Positions 44,315 through 54,482 are shown, counted from the first letter of the stretch. The stretch: 64,000 nt of DNA from Adhaeribacter radiodurans (GCF_014075995.1 NZ_CP055153.1:3286001-3350000); one strand, 5' to 3'. Notes: generated from the letters alone by a model not told the origin. Translations and numbers: made by a program.

Positions 44315-44971
44315 CTAGCTGTTTACTTTCTTATGGTCGGCAAGGAATTTGGCCAGACCGCTTTCAGTAAGCGGATGATTCAATAAAGATGTTATTACGT
44401 TTAAAGGGCAGGTTACCACATCGGCTCCAACTTCAGCGCATTGCAGTAAATGCATGGTATGGCGTACAGAGGCAGCTAAAACTTCGGTGGGATAACCGTA
44501 ATTACTGTAAATCTGTACAATTTGCTCGATTAATTGCATACCGTCTTGCCCGATATCATCCAGGCGGCCAATAAATGGCGACACGTAGGTAGCTCCGGCT
44601 TTAGCCGCTAATAAGGCCTGACCGGCGTTGAATACCAGGGTGCAATTCGTTTTAATACCTTTATCGGAGAAATATTTAATGGCCTTTACTCCATCACGAA
44701 TCATAGGCACTTTTACTACAATGTTCGGGTGCAGTTCAGCCAGGATTTCCCCTTCGCGGATAATTCCATCGTAATCCACGGCAATTACTTCGGCACTAAT
44801 GTCCCCATCCACAATATCGCAGATAGCTTTGTAATGCGCCATTACATTGTCGTGTCCTTTAATGCCTTCTTTCGCCATTAAAGATGGATTAGTTGTTACT
44901 CCATCGAGCACGCCTAAATCATAGGCTTCCCGGATTTCGTTTAAGTTCGCAGTATCAATAAAAAATTTCAT
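44315..44971 (-). CDS. fsa: Fructose-6-phosphate aldolase / transaldolase-like
   Basis: About 218 residues from the ATG at 44971 ([20 protein letters not shown]), the standard opening of the Fsa/TalC family; an upstream in-frame ATG would add 8 residues and is unlikely. [14 protein letters not shown] is near 22-35; the Schiff-base Lys is in [14 protein letters not shown] (about 78-91); [31 protein letters not shown] lies near 106-136. The reaction is reversible aldol cleavage of fructose-6-phosphate or sedoheptulose-type transaldolase exchange. Length fits the short family. The upstream ffs gene lies 100 bases away on the same strand. Confidence 0.92.
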   Translation of the reverse strand: MKFFIDTANLNEIREAYDLGVLDGVTTNPSLMAKEGIKGHDNVMAHYKAICDIVDGDISAEVIAVDYDGIIREGEILAELHPNIVVKVPMIRDGVKAIKYFSDKGIKTNCTLVFNAGQALLAAKAGATYVSPFIGRLDDIGQDGMQLIEQIVQIYSNYGYPTEVLAASVRHTMHLLQCAEVGADVVTCPLNVITSLLNHPLTESGLAKFLADHKKVNS

Positions 44972-45075
44972 AAAGAATGGTTTTTTCCGCAACAAAGCTA
45001 CGCGAAAATTAAAACAAACTAGCAGGGAAAAAGAAAGAATTTAGCAAAAACGCCAAAAAGAGGAAGGAAAAAAGT

Positions 45076-45166
45076 GGCAAACCGAACATCGCACCGCTCA
45101 ACCACCTACCCTTGCTTCCTTCCAGACCTGGGGGAGTTCAGCAGGAGCTGGTCGTGCCGATTTGCC
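45076..45166 (-). ncRNA. ffs: Signal recognition particle RNA (small bacterial type)
   Basis: The minus-strand RNA contains the conserved domain IV: CCCCAGGTCTGGAAGGAAGC, with its GGAA tetraloop and symmetric and asymmetric internal loops. The ends pair as GGCAAATCGG with TTCGGTTTGCC, giving the closing helix of a roughly 90-nt 4.5S-type RNA. A T-run (45066-45074 on the complement) follows for termination. Its protein partner is ffh at 20434. Ends are estimated from the helix and may move a few bases. Confidence 0.93.
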
Positions 45167-45460
45167 GCTGCAAAGATAGACAATCATTTTTTAACGTACA
45201 ATACCGAATCGTAGATTTTAATGGATTACACGAATTTGGCGCATTATTTCTCCACTTTGAATTAAAATATCCTGGATAAATCCTGACTAAATAATCTCAA
45301 TAGATCTAAAATATAAAGCTTCTCTTATCAGCTTAGCGAGATAAGTAATTGATGATCTACTCGTTGAATTACTTACCAAAATAATCTGCGAATTATTTTT
45401 AACCTGCGCTTAAAAATAATTCGTCTAATCCGTGTAATCGAGGTAAATTCGGGATTAAAG
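45167..45460. other. Intergenic region between ffs and the beta-lactamase-like gene
   Basis: About 295 bases without a gene. Short inverted phrases GATTACACG (45224-45232) and CGTGTAATC (45430-45438) flank most of it, resembling dispersed Bacteroidota intergenic repeats. The ffs promoter should be near its left end. Confidence 0.5.
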
Positions 45461-46782
45461 ATTAATCTGTAATTGGGTTGTGGAAAGTGGTAATAGCCTG
45501 ATACACCATAGCTTTATATTTATCGGCAATATCGCCGCTGGTAGTATTTGGAGCTTTTTGCGTGTAGAGTAATCCTATTATCCCTTCTTTTGGGTCTACC
45601 CAATAACTGGTTCCAAAGTACCCCCCCCCATTCGTATGAGCCTTCAGAAACGCCTAATTTAGTCGCTCCTTTCGGGGAAGTAACTCCAAATCCTAAACCA
45701 AATTTATTATCGCCTTGATTTACTTCCCCAATCTGATTGGTGGTCATGAGGCGCACAGTTGCCGGGCTAATAATTTGTTTGCCATTGTACGAACCATTAT
45801 TTAACAGCATCTGTAAAAACCTGGCATAATCAGCAAGGGTAGACGATAAACCTGCCCCACCAGAAAAATAAGTGCCATTCGTAAATTTCGGATAATCTTC
45901 CAATTGCCCATTGCGGGACTGTACTTTAATCGTATTTTTTTGCGCATCTTCGGTGTATAATATCGCCAGGCGGTTGTGCTTATTTGCTGGTAAATAAAAA
46001 TAAGTATCCTGCATGTCTAAAGGTTCGAAGATGCGGGTGCGCATAAATTTATCGAGAGGCTGGCCAGATATAACTTCAATAAAATAACCCAATACGTCAG
46101 TACTTAATCCATAGGTCCATTTTTCGCCGGGTTGATGCATTAAAGGCATTCCGCCTAAGCGGTTCATGGCATCGCCTATTTTGCCTTCGGGAGTACCAAT
46201 TCCACTACCAACTTTAACTTTTGCGTAAATGGCCCTGGCCTCTTTGCTGCCTATGCCGGCATAGCCAATTCCAGAAGTATGCGTGAGCAAGTGCCGGATG
46301 GTTACTTCACGGTTTGCGGGCACAGTAGTATACGTTGTATCATTCTCATTAAATTTATCGAGTACTTTCTGGTTCTTAAAAGCAGGCAGGTATTTAGATA
46401 TTGGATCATCGAGTAAAAACTTGCCTTCTTCAAACAAGAGCATAACGCCCAAAGTAGTCAGGGCTTTGGTTTGAGAGGCAATGCGCATAATGGCATTTGG
46501 ATCCAGAGGTGTTTTAGTTTCAGTGTCGTTAAAGCCAAAAGATTTTTGATAAACAGTTTTCCCATTACGGGAAATAAAAGCAATTGCCCCGGGTAAGTAA
46601 TTATTATTGGTATACTCTTGAATCATTTTATCTATGCGCTGTAAACGCGCACTGCTCATTCCAACACTTTCGGGATTGGTTAATTTTACTTCCGCTCCAA
46701 TTTTCTGATTGGTAGCCGTTTTTTGGGCTTGGGAACTTAAAAAACTTAAAAAAAGCAATAAGCCAAGTAAATGTTTCCGCAT
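45461..46782 (-). pseudogene. Class C beta-lactamase-like serine hydrolase, frameshifted at a poly-G tract
   Basis: The continuous frame ends at 45520 after EWGGVLWNQLLGRPKRR, an unnatural tail. If one base is removed from the run of nine G (45621-45629 on the complement), the frame continues as EWGGYFGTSYWVDPKEG then IIGLLYTQKAP and stops at 45461, restoring the conserved family C-terminus. Otherwise the protein is intact: signal peptide (HLLGLLLFLSFLSSQAQ), catalytic Ser/Lys in SQTKALTTLGVML (S-x-x-K), and a Tyr motif in WTYGLSTD. It would be a periplasmic esterase or peptidase-type hydrolase. The indel may be a true frameshift, phase variation or sequencing error. Confidence 0.85.
45621..45629. 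repeat. Homopolymer run of nine C (G on coding strand)
   Basis: This mononucleotide run is exactly where the reading frame of the hydrolase breaks. Eight bases would give an intact gene. Confidence 0.95.
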
Positions 46783-47092
46783 AAAATCTATTTAATAGTA
46801 CGTTCGACAAAGATTAATTTAAATTTTTCTAATATAAGTAAATTGATTTAAATGTCCCCTTCCTTTCCGTTCGATTTTGCCAGCCACCACTCATTTAAAT
46901 TGCTGATAATAAGTTAATTTTTAAATTAATCCCTACTCTAAAGCCTTTATAACCGGAAAGGTTCTTTAGCTTTTCACAATCTCTAAAAAAGAATTACGGC
47001 TCAGTTAAAGAGAGCTAGTTAAATTAAATAACTTAAAATACTGAGTACCGTTAAATACAATAGTAGAATACTAACCTAAACTACCTAAAACT
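46783..47092. other. Intergenic region between the hydrolase and csbD
   Basis: About 310 AT-rich bases between divergent genes. It should hold both promoters, but I see no clear TAnnTTTG match, RNA or repeat. Confidence 0.4.
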
Positions 47093-47305
47093 ATGGCCTA
47101 TAATGATTTTGATAATGATGCTACCGAGCTAAGAGCCCGTAGCAATTGGACCGAAACTAAAGGAAAAATCCGGCAGGAATATGGTCATTTAACCGATGAT
47201 GATTTAGAATATGCCGAAGGTACCCAAGAAGAATGGTTGGGTAAAATTGGCGACAAAATCGGTAAAGCAGCGCAGGATGTAAAAAACTGGATTTCCAGAT
47301 TATAA
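47093..47305 (+). CDS. CsbD-family stress protein
   Basis: A 70-residue protein. SNWTETKGKIRQEYGHLTDD (about 16-35) followed by DLEYAEGTQEEWLGKIGDKIGKA is the CsbD pattern. These small, charged helical proteins are induced by general stress in many bacteria; their molecular role is unknown. It is monocistronic and followed by a terminator. The extra C-terminal QDVKNWISRL is common in Bacteroidota members. Confidence 0.88.
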   Translation: MAYNDFDNDATELRARSNWTETKGKIRQEYGHLTDDDLEYAEGTQEEWLGKIGDKIGKAAQDVKNWISRL

Positions 47306-47330
47306 GTTCTTTTAACCGAAATAAATAAGC

Positions 47331-47364
47331 AGGCCCTGATTTCCTAAGAATCGGGGCCTTTTTC
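47331..47364 (+). terminator. Intrinsic terminator of the csbD gene
   Basis: AGGCCCTGAT pairs with ATCGGGGCCT (one G-T pair) and is followed by TTTTT, 26 bases after the stop. Confidence 0.88.
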
Positions 47365-47568
47365 ATTCACTTTGTTCCGATAAAAATATTATAGTTTTCT
47401 CTTAAAATTTACTAAATCCATTTAATTTAAAACCGGTGGCAAAAAATAGAAGTAGATAGTGAGGTTGTTAAAGATCCTAATTCCTAGTTTTATTTTCCAG
47501 GGTGATAGAACTTAGGGGTTATTTACTTATGGCAAAAACCTGGGATATAAATTAAAAACATTTTTCCT

Positions 47569-47576
47569 TACTTTTG
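47569..47576 (+). promoter_or_regulatory. Possible -7 box of guaA (TACTTTTG)
   Basis: Matches TAnnTTTG and sits only 4 bases before the ATG at 47580. If real, the transcript would start at or very near the start codon. No clear -33 element is seen. Confidence 0.4.
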
Positions 47577-47579
47577 CGC

Positions 47580-49109
47580 ATGCCAGAAAAAATTCTCATT
47601 CTCGATTTTGGATCGCAATACACGCAATTAATTGCCCGCCGGGTACGCGAACTTAACGTTTACTGCGAAATTCATCCGTTTAATAAAATTCCGGCCTTCA
47701 CCCCGGATATAAAAGGCGTTATCTTGTCAGGTAGCCCTTGTTCGGTACGCGACGACGATCATCCCAACCCAGATTTAAATCCTTATTTTGGGCTTATTCC
47801 TGTGTTAGGGGTATGTTACGGCGCTCAATTGTTAGCCTACGAAAATGGCGGAGATGTAATTGCCTCTACCATTCGGGAATACGGTCGGGCCCGTTTGAGC
47901 GAAGTACATGCCACCAATCGGTTGTTAAAAGAAATTACTATTGGTTCCCAGGTTTGGATGTCGCATGGCGATACTATTAAAGAAATTCCAGAAAACTTTG
48001 AAGTTATTGCTTCTACTGATACAGTTGAAGTTGCCGCTTACAAAATTGCCGGTCAGGAAACGTACGGCATCCAGTTTCACCCGGAAGTTACGCATACCAC
48101 CGAAGGTAAAACCTTGCTACGTAACTTTGTGGTGCATATCTGCGGCTGTCAGCAAGACTGGACTCCTGATCAATTTATTGAAACAACGGTACAAGAACTG
48201 GGCGATTTAATTGGTAACGACAAAGTAGTATTAGGCTTATCGGGTGGCGTGGACTCTTCGGTAGCGGCTATGCTCATTCACCAGGCTATCGGCAAAAATC
48301 TGTACTGTATCTTTGTTGATAATGGTTTATTGCGGCACAACGAATTTCAAAGTGTACTCGATTCGTACCAGCACATGGGCCTGAACGTAAAAGGAGTAGA
48401 TGCCAAAGCCAGCTTTTACTCTGCTTTAACAGGTCTCACTGATCCGGAACTAAAACGCAAAGCTATTGGGCGGGTATTTATTGAAGTTTTCGACGAAGAA
48501 GCCCATCAAATTGCCGATGTAAAATGGTTAGCCCAGGGTACTATTTACCCCGATGTTATTGAATCAGTTTCCGTAAAAGGACCTTCTGCTACAATTAAGT
48601 CGCACCATAATGTGGGAGGATTACCCGATTACATGAAGCTGAAGGTAGTAGAACCGCTAAAAACTTTATTTAAAGATGAAGTGAGACTAGTGGGTAAAAC
48701 TTTAAACATCGACGATTTAATTCTAAGCCGCCATCCTTTCCCCGGTCCTGGCTTGGCTATCCGGATAATTGGTGATATTACTCCCCAGAAAGTAGATATT
48801 TTACAACAAGTCGATCATATTTTTATACAAAGCCTGCGTACCAGCGGTTTGTACAACGAAGTATGGCAAGCCGGCGCCATGCTTTTACCGGTACAAAGCG
48901 TGGGCGTAATGGGGGATGAACGTACTTACGAAAATGTAGTAGCCTTGCGGGCCGTTACCAGCGTGGATGGCATGACAGCCGACTGGGCCCATTTACCGCA
49001 TGAATTTTTAGCTAACGTATCCAACGATATTATTAACAAAGTAAAAGGCGTGAACCGTGTGGTGTACGACATAAGCTCGAAGCCACCCGCCACCATTGAA
49101 TGGGAATAA
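47580..49109 (+). CDS. guaA: GMP synthase (glutamine-hydrolysing)
   Basis: About 509 residues from the ATG at 47580 ([20 protein letters not shown]). It converts XMP to GMP using glutamine and ATP. The N-terminal class I glutaminase has the catalytic Cys in [14 protein letters not shown] (about 74-87) and His/Glu in [11 protein letters not shown] (about 163-173). The ATP-pyrophosphatase P-loop is [14 protein letters not shown] (about 216-229). The C-terminal dimer domain ends in KPPATIEWE, as always in GuaA. A TTG two codons upstream is a poorer start. It is monocistronic. Confidence 0.97.
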   Translation: MPEKILILDFGSQYTQLIARRVRELNVYCEIHPFNKIPAFTPDIKGVILSGSPCSVRDDDHPNPDLNPYFGLIPVLGVCYGAQLLAYENGGDVIASTIREYGRARLSEVHATNRLLKEITIGSQVWMSHGDTIKEIPENFEVIASTDTVEVAAYKIAGQETYGIQFHPEVTHTTEGKTLLRNFVVHICGCQQDWTPDQFIETTVQELGDLIGNDKVVLGLSGGVDSSVAAMLIHQAIGKNLYCIFVDNGLLRHNEFQSVLDSYQHMGLNVKGVDAKASFYSALTGLTDPELKRKAIGRVFIEVFDEEAHQIADVKWLAQGTIYPDVIESVSVKGPSATIKSHHNVGGLPDYMKLKVVEPLKTLFKDEVRLVGKTLNIDDLILSRHPFPGPGLAIRIIGDITPQKVDILQQVDHIFIQSLRTSGLYNEVWQAGAMLLPVQSVGVMGDERTYENVVALRAVTSVDGMTADWAHLPHEFLANVSNDIINKVKGVNRVVYDISSKPPATIEWE

Positions 49110-49327
49110 CAAGTTGTATTTAACAGTAACAGATTAGTATCCTAATGTAAACGTTGGCAGGTTCTCTAATTGAGGTTAATTAGAGAATCAAACCTATTTA
49201 TTTTATTCGAATCTATCTGGGTAACGTAGTATAAAGGCGTTTAACCATTAAAGTATTTTACTTCAATGAAGTTTAATGCAGGAACAATACCTTTTTCTAC
49301 CCTCAACTATTACTTTGAACCTATTAC

Positions 49328-51019
49328 ATGAATAAATCCATTCAATTCATTCTTCTTATTTACTGGTTACTGTTTGGGCTACCTACGCCATCGGGTTGGG
49401 CCCAAACAACCAAGGATTTTGCCACTAAATACGAGAATGCCAAACAACTGCTTGCGTCCAATAAATACCAATTGGCCATGACGGAATTGCAACCGTTAAT
49501 TGCTGCAAATCAATCGGCTTACTCGCCGGGCGCTATGTACTTATATGCCGTAGCGGCAGCTAAAGCAAAAAAGTACACCGAGGCCAGCCAAAAACTTAAC
49601 TTACTAAAAAACGCTTATCCATCGTGGCCAAACTTATCTGAAGCTGCCTTTTTAGAAGCCAACCTTGCTTTTGAAGCAAAAGAATACGAACGGGCACTTT
49701 CTATTCTGGAGGGCATAAAAGAAAAAAGCTTAGTTAAAGATGTAGAGGCAATGGAATACAATTATCTGAATCAAATATCAGATAAAGCAGCAATGCAAAA
49801 CCTTCTGGAGAGGTTTAAGGATGATAAGGTACTTGCCCAGGTATATGCCAATAAGTTGGTAGCTGGTTGGTATACTGCCGCAGATAAGGAAATCTTAGAG
49901 AATTTAGTAAAAAAATTTAAGCTCGATAAAAATAAATACGCTCCCAACAACCTGAGTGCCATTAAAAAAAACAATTTTAATGTAGCCGTACTCCTACCCT
50001 TTCCGCAAAACGATGCCGAAGCTAAAGCAAGGCGTAATCAATTTGTAACCGACTTATACGCCGGAATGCTTCTGGCCCAGGATTCTTTAGCTAAACAGCA
50101 GATTCAGCTTAACCTATTTACGTACGATGCTCCCGCCGATACAAACAAGATAAAAACAACCTTGCAATTACCGGAGCTGGCTAGTATGGATTTAATCGTG
50201 GGGCCGGTATATAAATCGGCAAACAAAATTATTTCCCGTTATACGCAACAGCATACGGTAAACAGCATTAACCCCCTTTCAGATGAAATAAGTTTAGTAA
50301 AAAACAGCCCAAACTTGTTTTTATTTGAATCTTCCATTACTACCCGGGCTAAACAGAGTGCCGCTTACGCTTACCAGAATTTTCCGGATAAAACCGCCAT
50401 TATTCTGGCTGAAACCAATAAAGAAGATACTGCCTTTGCGAATGTTTATAAACGGGAGTTTGAACGGTTAGGCGGTAAAATTACCCAGTATACGAAATTC
50501 AATCCCAAAAATACATCTGTAGCAACTTTGCTTTCGGCAATAGATTTAACTGCCATTGGGCACTTGCTTCTTTTATCTAATACGCCTTCGGTAGCCATTA
50601 ATACCATGAGTCGGTTGGCCCTTATAGATTCCTCCACTCCTATTATTACGTATCCTTCGTGGTTAAATATTAACCAGATTTCTTTAAACCAGTTTGATAA
50701 CCGGAATATTTACTTTATTTATCCTAAGTTCATTGATAATACGCTTCCCGGACCGCAACAATTCCGGCGTAAATACGCTAGCCGTTATAATGTTCCGCCC
50801 TCTGTTTATGCCTACTCTGGCTTTGAAATGCTTTATTATTTCGGGCAAATACTTCAGAAATACGGACCGCAATTTAATGGAGGTTTGCAGAACGAAGGCC
50901 CCGTATCGGGCGTTGTGTTTCAAGGAATAGGTTACGCGGGAGCGCAGGACAATCAATACGTGCCTTTATTAAAAATGGAAAATTTACAGCTTACCGTAGC
51001 CAATCCTATTTTCCGTTAA
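49328..51019 (+). CDS. LpoA-like protein: TPR region plus type 1 periplasmic-binding fold
   Basis: A 563-residue exported protein. The signal peptide is MNKSIQFILLIYWLLFGLP to SGWAQ. Residues about 30-205 are helical TPR-like repeats (QLAMTELQPLIAANQ; ERALSILEGIKEKS). Residues about 215-563 look like a type 1 periplasmic-binding (ABC substrate-binding) fold, starting FNVAVLLPFPQNDAEAKARR. TPR plus this fold is the layout of LpoA, which activates penicillin-binding proteins, and of similar Bacteroidota proteins annotated as amino-acid-binding. There are no transport genes beside it. Peptidoglycan control is plausible but inferred. Confidence 0.75.
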   Translation: MNKSIQFILLIYWLLFGLPTPSGWAQTTKDFATKYENAKQLLASNKYQLAMTELQPLIAANQSAYSPGAMYLYAVAAAKAKKYTEASQKLNLLKNAYPSWPNLSEAAFLEANLAFEAKEYERALSILEGIKEKSLVKDVEAMEYNYLNQISDKAAMQNLLERFKDDKVLAQVYANKLVAGWYTAADKEILENLVKKFKLDKNKYAPNNLSAIKKNNFNVAVLLPFPQNDAEAKARRNQFVTDLYAGMLLAQDSLAKQQIQLNLFTYDAPADTNKIKTTLQLPELASMDLIVGPVYKSANKIISRYTQQHTVNSINPLSDEISLVKNSPNLFLFESSITTRAKQSAAYAYQNFPDKTAIILAETNKEDTAFANVYKREFERLGGKITQYTKFNPKNTSVATLLSAIDLTAIGHLLLLSNTPSVAINTMSRLALIDSSTPIITYPSWLNINQISLNQFDNRNIYFIYPKFIDNTLPGPQQFRRKYASRYNVPPSVYAYSGFEMLYYFGQILQKYGPQFNGGLQNEGPVSGVVFQGIGYAGAQDNQYVPLLKMENLQLTVANPIFR

Positions 51020-51046
51020 ACAAAAAATTAGTAAGAAAGCATTTTC

Positions 51047-52342
51047 ATGATTCAGAAAAGTCAAAATTTATTTCAACGTGCTCAGCAAGTAATTCCGGGT
51101 GGGGTTAATTCTCCGGTTCGGGCTTTTCGGGCTGTGGGCGGTAATCCAATATTTATGGCTTCGGCTAAGGGGCCTTACCTCTACGACGAAGACGGTAATC
51201 AATACCTCGATTTTATTAATTCCTGGGGTCCAATGATTCTGGGACATGCCTGCGAAATAGTAGAAAAAGCTGTACAAGATGCTTTAGGCAAATCTTTTTC
51301 TTTTGGTGCTCCTACCCGGCGCGAAGTAGAAATGGCAGAACTAATTATTCAGATGGTTCCTTCGGTGGAGAAAGTGCGTATGGTAAATTCCGGCACTGAG
51401 GCTACTATGTCGGCTATTCGGGTTGCCCGCGGCTACACCGGTAAAGATAAGATTATTAAGTTTGAAGGCTGTTACCACGGACACGGTGATTCTTTTCTTA
51501 TTTCGGCGGGTAGCGGCGCTATTACTTTAGGAGTACCTGATAGTCCAGGCGTTACTAAAGGAGTGGCGCAGGATACTTTAACGGTACCTTTTAATAATTT
51601 GGAAGCCGTAAAATCCATTGTAGAGGCAAACTCAGGCCAAATAGCAGCCATTATTCTAGAACCGGTGGTGGGCAATATGGGATTAGTGCCACCCGTAAAA
51701 GGTTTTCTGCAGGGATTACGCGATTTATGCACCCGAGAAAATATTGTTTTAATTTTTGATGAAGTAATGACCGGATTCCGGTTAGCCAAAGGCGGTGCTC
51801 AGGAACTCTACAATGTACTACCGGATATGACTACTTTAGGTAAAATTATTGGTGGTGGTATGCCAGTGGGTGCTTACGGTGGCCGGAAAGAAATTATGGA
51901 TTGCGTGGCTCCGGCCGGGCCAGTTTACCAGGCAGGAACCTTATCCGGTAATCCAATTGCAATGGCGGCCGGTTATGCCATGTTAACTTATTTAAACGAA
52001 CATCCCGAAGTTTACGCTTATTTAGATAATATCTCGAGCAAATTGGTAGAAGGTATGCGATCTAATTTATCGCAATTAAAATTAGATTATACTATTAACC
52101 AGGTGGGCTCTATGTTTAGTATATTTTTTACACCTGAGCCGGTTATTGATTTTGAATCTGCCAAACGTTCTGACTTACCTTTATTTGGTCAGTATTTTAA
52201 CAGTATGCTGCGGCAAGGTGTTTACTTAGCACCTTCGCAATACGAATCCTTGTTTGTGTCGATTGCCTTAACCGATAAACTGGCCGATGAATACATTGCC
52301 GCTAATTTAGCCGCCCTACAGGAAATACATTCGATAGCTTAG
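51047..52342 (+). CDS. hemL: Glutamate-1-semialdehyde 2,1-aminomutase
   Basis: A 431-residue PLP enzyme that makes 5-aminolevulinate for haem. The opening KSQNLFQRAQQVIPGGVNSP (4-23) is diagnostic. Other marks are FINSWGPMILGHA, GTEATMSAIRVARG (about 121-134), FDEVMTGFRLAKGGA, and the PLP Lys in TTLGKIIGGGMPVGAYGG (about 264-281). Length is exactly typical. The 28-base gap to the LpoA-like gene suggests co-transcription without known functional link. Confidence 0.97.
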   Translation: MIQKSQNLFQRAQQVIPGGVNSPVRAFRAVGGNPIFMASAKGPYLYDEDGNQYLDFINSWGPMILGHACEIVEKAVQDALGKSFSFGAPTRREVEMAELIIQMVPSVEKVRMVNSGTEATMSAIRVARGYTGKDKIIKFEGCYHGHGDSFLISAGSGAITLGVPDSPGVTKGVAQDTLTVPFNNLEAVKSIVEANSGQIAAIILEPVVGNMGLVPPVKGFLQGLRDLCTRENIVLIFDEVMTGFRLAKGGAQELYNVLPDMTTLGKIIGGGMPVGAYGGRKEIMDCVAPAGPVYQAGTLSGNPIAMAAGYAMLTYLNEHPEVYAYLDNISSKLVEGMRSNLSQLKLDYTINQVGSMFSIFFTPEPVIDFESAKRSDLPLFGQYFNSMLRQGVYLAPSQYESLFVSIALTDKLADEYIAANLAALQEIHSIA

Positions 52343-52461
52343 TTTAGTAAGTGGTAGCCCAATTAATTGGTTTTCTTTCATAGGTAGGTGGTCTACTACT
52401 TTATCCTGCCACCATTCGGTAAATATTTACTATTTTTAGGCTTGATTTGCAAGTCACCATC

Positions 52462-52998
52462 ATGATTTTAACCGACAAAGAAATATTAGCCGAAATGGTT
52501 AAAGGTAATATTCTCATTCAACCCTACGATCGTAACTGTTTGGGTACTAACTCCTACGATGTTCATTTAAGTAAACATTTAGCTACCTACAAAGACGATA
52601 TTATAGATGCCCGGAAGCACAATGAAATTATTCATTTTGAAATTCCCGATACTGGTTTTGTTCTACAACCTGGTACTCTTTACTTAGGCGTTACCGAGGA
52701 ATATACCGAATCGCACGCCCACGTGCCTTTTTTAGAAGGCAAATCGAGTGTAGGCCGTTTAGGCATTGATATTCACGCTACGGCTGGTAAAGGCGATGTA
52801 GGTTTTTGTAACACCTGGACTTTAGAAATTTCGGTAACGCAACCCGTACGCGTTTATGCGGGCATGCCAATTGGCCAGTTAATTTATTTTGAGGTAAAAG
52901 GCGATATCGAGAATTTCTATAATAAAAAATCGAATGCCAAATATACAACCCGCACTGAGTTTCCGGTGGAATCGATGATGTGGAAGAATAAATTTTAA
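52462..52998 (+). CDS. dcd: dCTP deaminase
   Basis: About 178 residues from the ATG at 52462 (MILTDKEILAEMVKGNI), the standard opening; an upstream TTG is poorer. It converts dCTP to dUTP for thymidylate synthesis. The dUTPase-like barrel has PFLEGKSSVGRLGIDIHATA (about 93-112) and GFCNTWTLEIS, which hold the substrate and catalytic Glu residues. The tail FYNKKSNAKYTTRTEFPVES is typical of Bacteroidota Dcd. It has its own terminator. Confidence 0.94.
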   Translation: MILTDKEILAEMVKGNILIQPYDRNCLGTNSYDVHLSKHLATYKDDIIDARKHNEIIHFEIPDTGFVLQPGTLYLGVTEEYTESHAHVPFLEGKSSVGRLGIDIHATAGKGDVGFCNTWTLEISVTQPVRVYAGMPIGQLIYFEVKGDIENFYNKKSNAKYTTRTEFPVESMMWKNKF

Positions 52999-53026
52999 CA
53001 AAATAGAAACTTTAAGAAATGAATGG

Positions 53027-53059
53027 AAAGCGGCTTATTAAAATATAAGCCGCTTTTTT
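53027..53059 (+). terminator. Intrinsic terminator of dcd
   Basis: AAAGCGGCTTAT pairs with ATAAGCCGCTTT around a 6-base loop and is followed by TTTT, 29 bases after the stop. Confidence 0.9.
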
Positions 53060-53246
53060 ATTGATGCTTGCCTCCAAGTTCTACCTATTGATCAAAACTT
53101 CGTTTAGCAAATGTTCAAATTCTTATTACTTTGTTCATCAACATCCTGGGGTATTTTTCGTTTATTTCTTTTAGAGGGCACTAGCTCATGCATTTAAGTG
53201 TTCTTATACCTAACCGGAAAAATTGTTTAAACAAGATATTGCAGCT

Positions 53247-53729
53247 ATGAAAAAATCAGGAATTATAATCCTTTTGTTTTGGGCTACCTGTTTTGGGGTT
53301 CAAGCGCAAAAGCTGGATAAAGCTGAGATAGCCAAACAACGAGCTAATCGGCTTTCGGATCAAATGATCCGGGAATTGAAATTGAATAATTTTCAAGCCA
53401 AACGTTTACGGGAAATAAATCAGGAAAAAGTAAGTAAGATGATGGAGATTGAGCAAAAATATGCTCATGACGCGAGCATAGTAGAAAAAAATTGCCAGGG
53501 AATTTGCCGGGAGCGGGACAAAGAATTAGAAAGCTTTTTAAGCTTTGACCAATACGGCCGATATTACGCTAACCGGCCAGATTTTTATAAATACGATAAA
53601 GATTTTGCGAAAAATATAGGTTTAGCAAAATCGAAGAAACAAGAAAACACCCTGAACAAAGCCGTTACCAATGAATCTTTAAACACCTCTGCTTCCGATC
53701 CCGTTTTAAGGCCTTCGGTTAACCGGTAA
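53247..53729 (+). CDS. Exported helical protein of unknown function
   Basis: About 160 residues from the ATG at 53247. The signal peptide is KKSGIIILLFWATCFGVQAQ; a TTG 24 bases upstream would precede it and is unlikely. The mature part is helical and charged: QRANRLSDQMIRELKLNNFQ, then RLREINQEKVSKMMEIEQKY. This resembles Spy/DUF4890-like periplasmic chaperone segments, but the match is loose. It ends with a polar tail. It is monocistronic between two terminators. Function unknown. Confidence 0.75.
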   Translation: MKKSGIIILLFWATCFGVQAQKLDKAEIAKQRANRLSDQMIRELKLNNFQAKRLREINQEKVSKMMEIEQKYAHDASIVEKNCQGICRERDKELESFLSFDQYGRYYANRPDFYKYDKDFAKNIGLAKSKKQENTLNKAVTNESLNTSASDPVLRPSVNR

Positions 53730-53849
53730 TTTTAAATTTGTAGTTGTTGGTTATTATTTGTTAATTATCAAACTATTAAAGCATTAGTGTTTAGCACTTT
53801 ATTCAATTAACAGTCTAAATTAATTTCGTCGAAGTACTTATATTTTAAC

Positions 53850-53880
53850 AAAAAGCCCCACTTTATAGTGGGGCTTTTTA
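53850..53880. terminator. Bidirectional terminator between the exported protein gene and gldC
   Basis: AAAAAGCCCCACT pairs perfectly with AGTGGGGCTTTTT around a TTAT loop. T-runs on both strands suit the convergent genes. Confidence 0.93.
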
Positions 53881-53889
53881 AGTTTTAGC

Positions 53890-54234
53890 TTAAGCGTTAG
53901 GTTGTTTTTTTTGATCTTCCTCTACGTGTTTCATTAACTCTTCGCACAAACTCTTCATTTTTTGGGCCATAGTATTATCGTTCGTAGCACGCTGCAGGCT
54001 TTCGGCCATGGCTCCTATGGTATCAATGTAAAAATACTTCATTTCGTCTACGGGCATATCTTTTGTCCAAAGATCAATTTTCATGGTACCCGATTCGTTG
54101 CGATCCCAAAGGGCAATATTTATAGCCTTGGCAAAATGAATAGTGTCGCCGGCATCGGTGGCGCGCCACGAAATAGCTTCCGGTACGTGTTGATCATCAA
54201 GGGCAATACTAAAATATATTTCTGATTTTTTCAT
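53890..54234 (-). CDS. gldC: Gliding motility protein GldC
   Basis: A 114-residue cytoplasmic protein: KKSEIYFSIALDDQHVPEAI (2-21), ISWRATDAGD, and KAINIALWDRNESGTMKIDLW, all typical of GldC. In Flavobacterium it is needed for efficient gliding, though its exact role is unclear. Length matches the family. It is near gldG, gldF and gldA but is separated from them by dnaN, so it is not in their operon. Confidence 0.92.
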   Translation of the reverse strand: MKKSEIYFSIALDDQHVPEAISWRATDAGDTIHFAKAINIALWDRNESGTMKIDLWTKDMPVDEMKYFYIDTIGAMAESLQRATNDNTMAQKMKSLCEELMKHVEEDQKKQPNA

Positions 54235-54376
54235 GTGTCTGCAAATAAGTAAGTAAACTGTTTATAACAATTAAAATAATTTTCGGGCAAAGGTAAACCT
54301 TCAACCGGGAATTGTAAATTGTTGACGAAAAATATTCCGGATGCGTGCGGTTAGAAAATCAGCTTAAACTAGAAAC

Positions 54377-54407
54377 AACAAAAAAGGGAAGCGTTTCGCT
54401 TCCCTTT
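54377..54407 (-). terminator. Intrinsic terminator of dnaN
   Basis: AAAGGGAAGCG pairs with CGCTTCCCTTT around a TTT loop; a T-run follows on the minus strand. It is 76 bases after the dnaN stop. Confidence 0.88.
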
Positions 54408-54482
54408 GTATTATCATAATTATAGTAAATTTACTTTTTTAGTAAATTAAGCTTCAATTTACTGCTTCCAATCTACCCTTGG

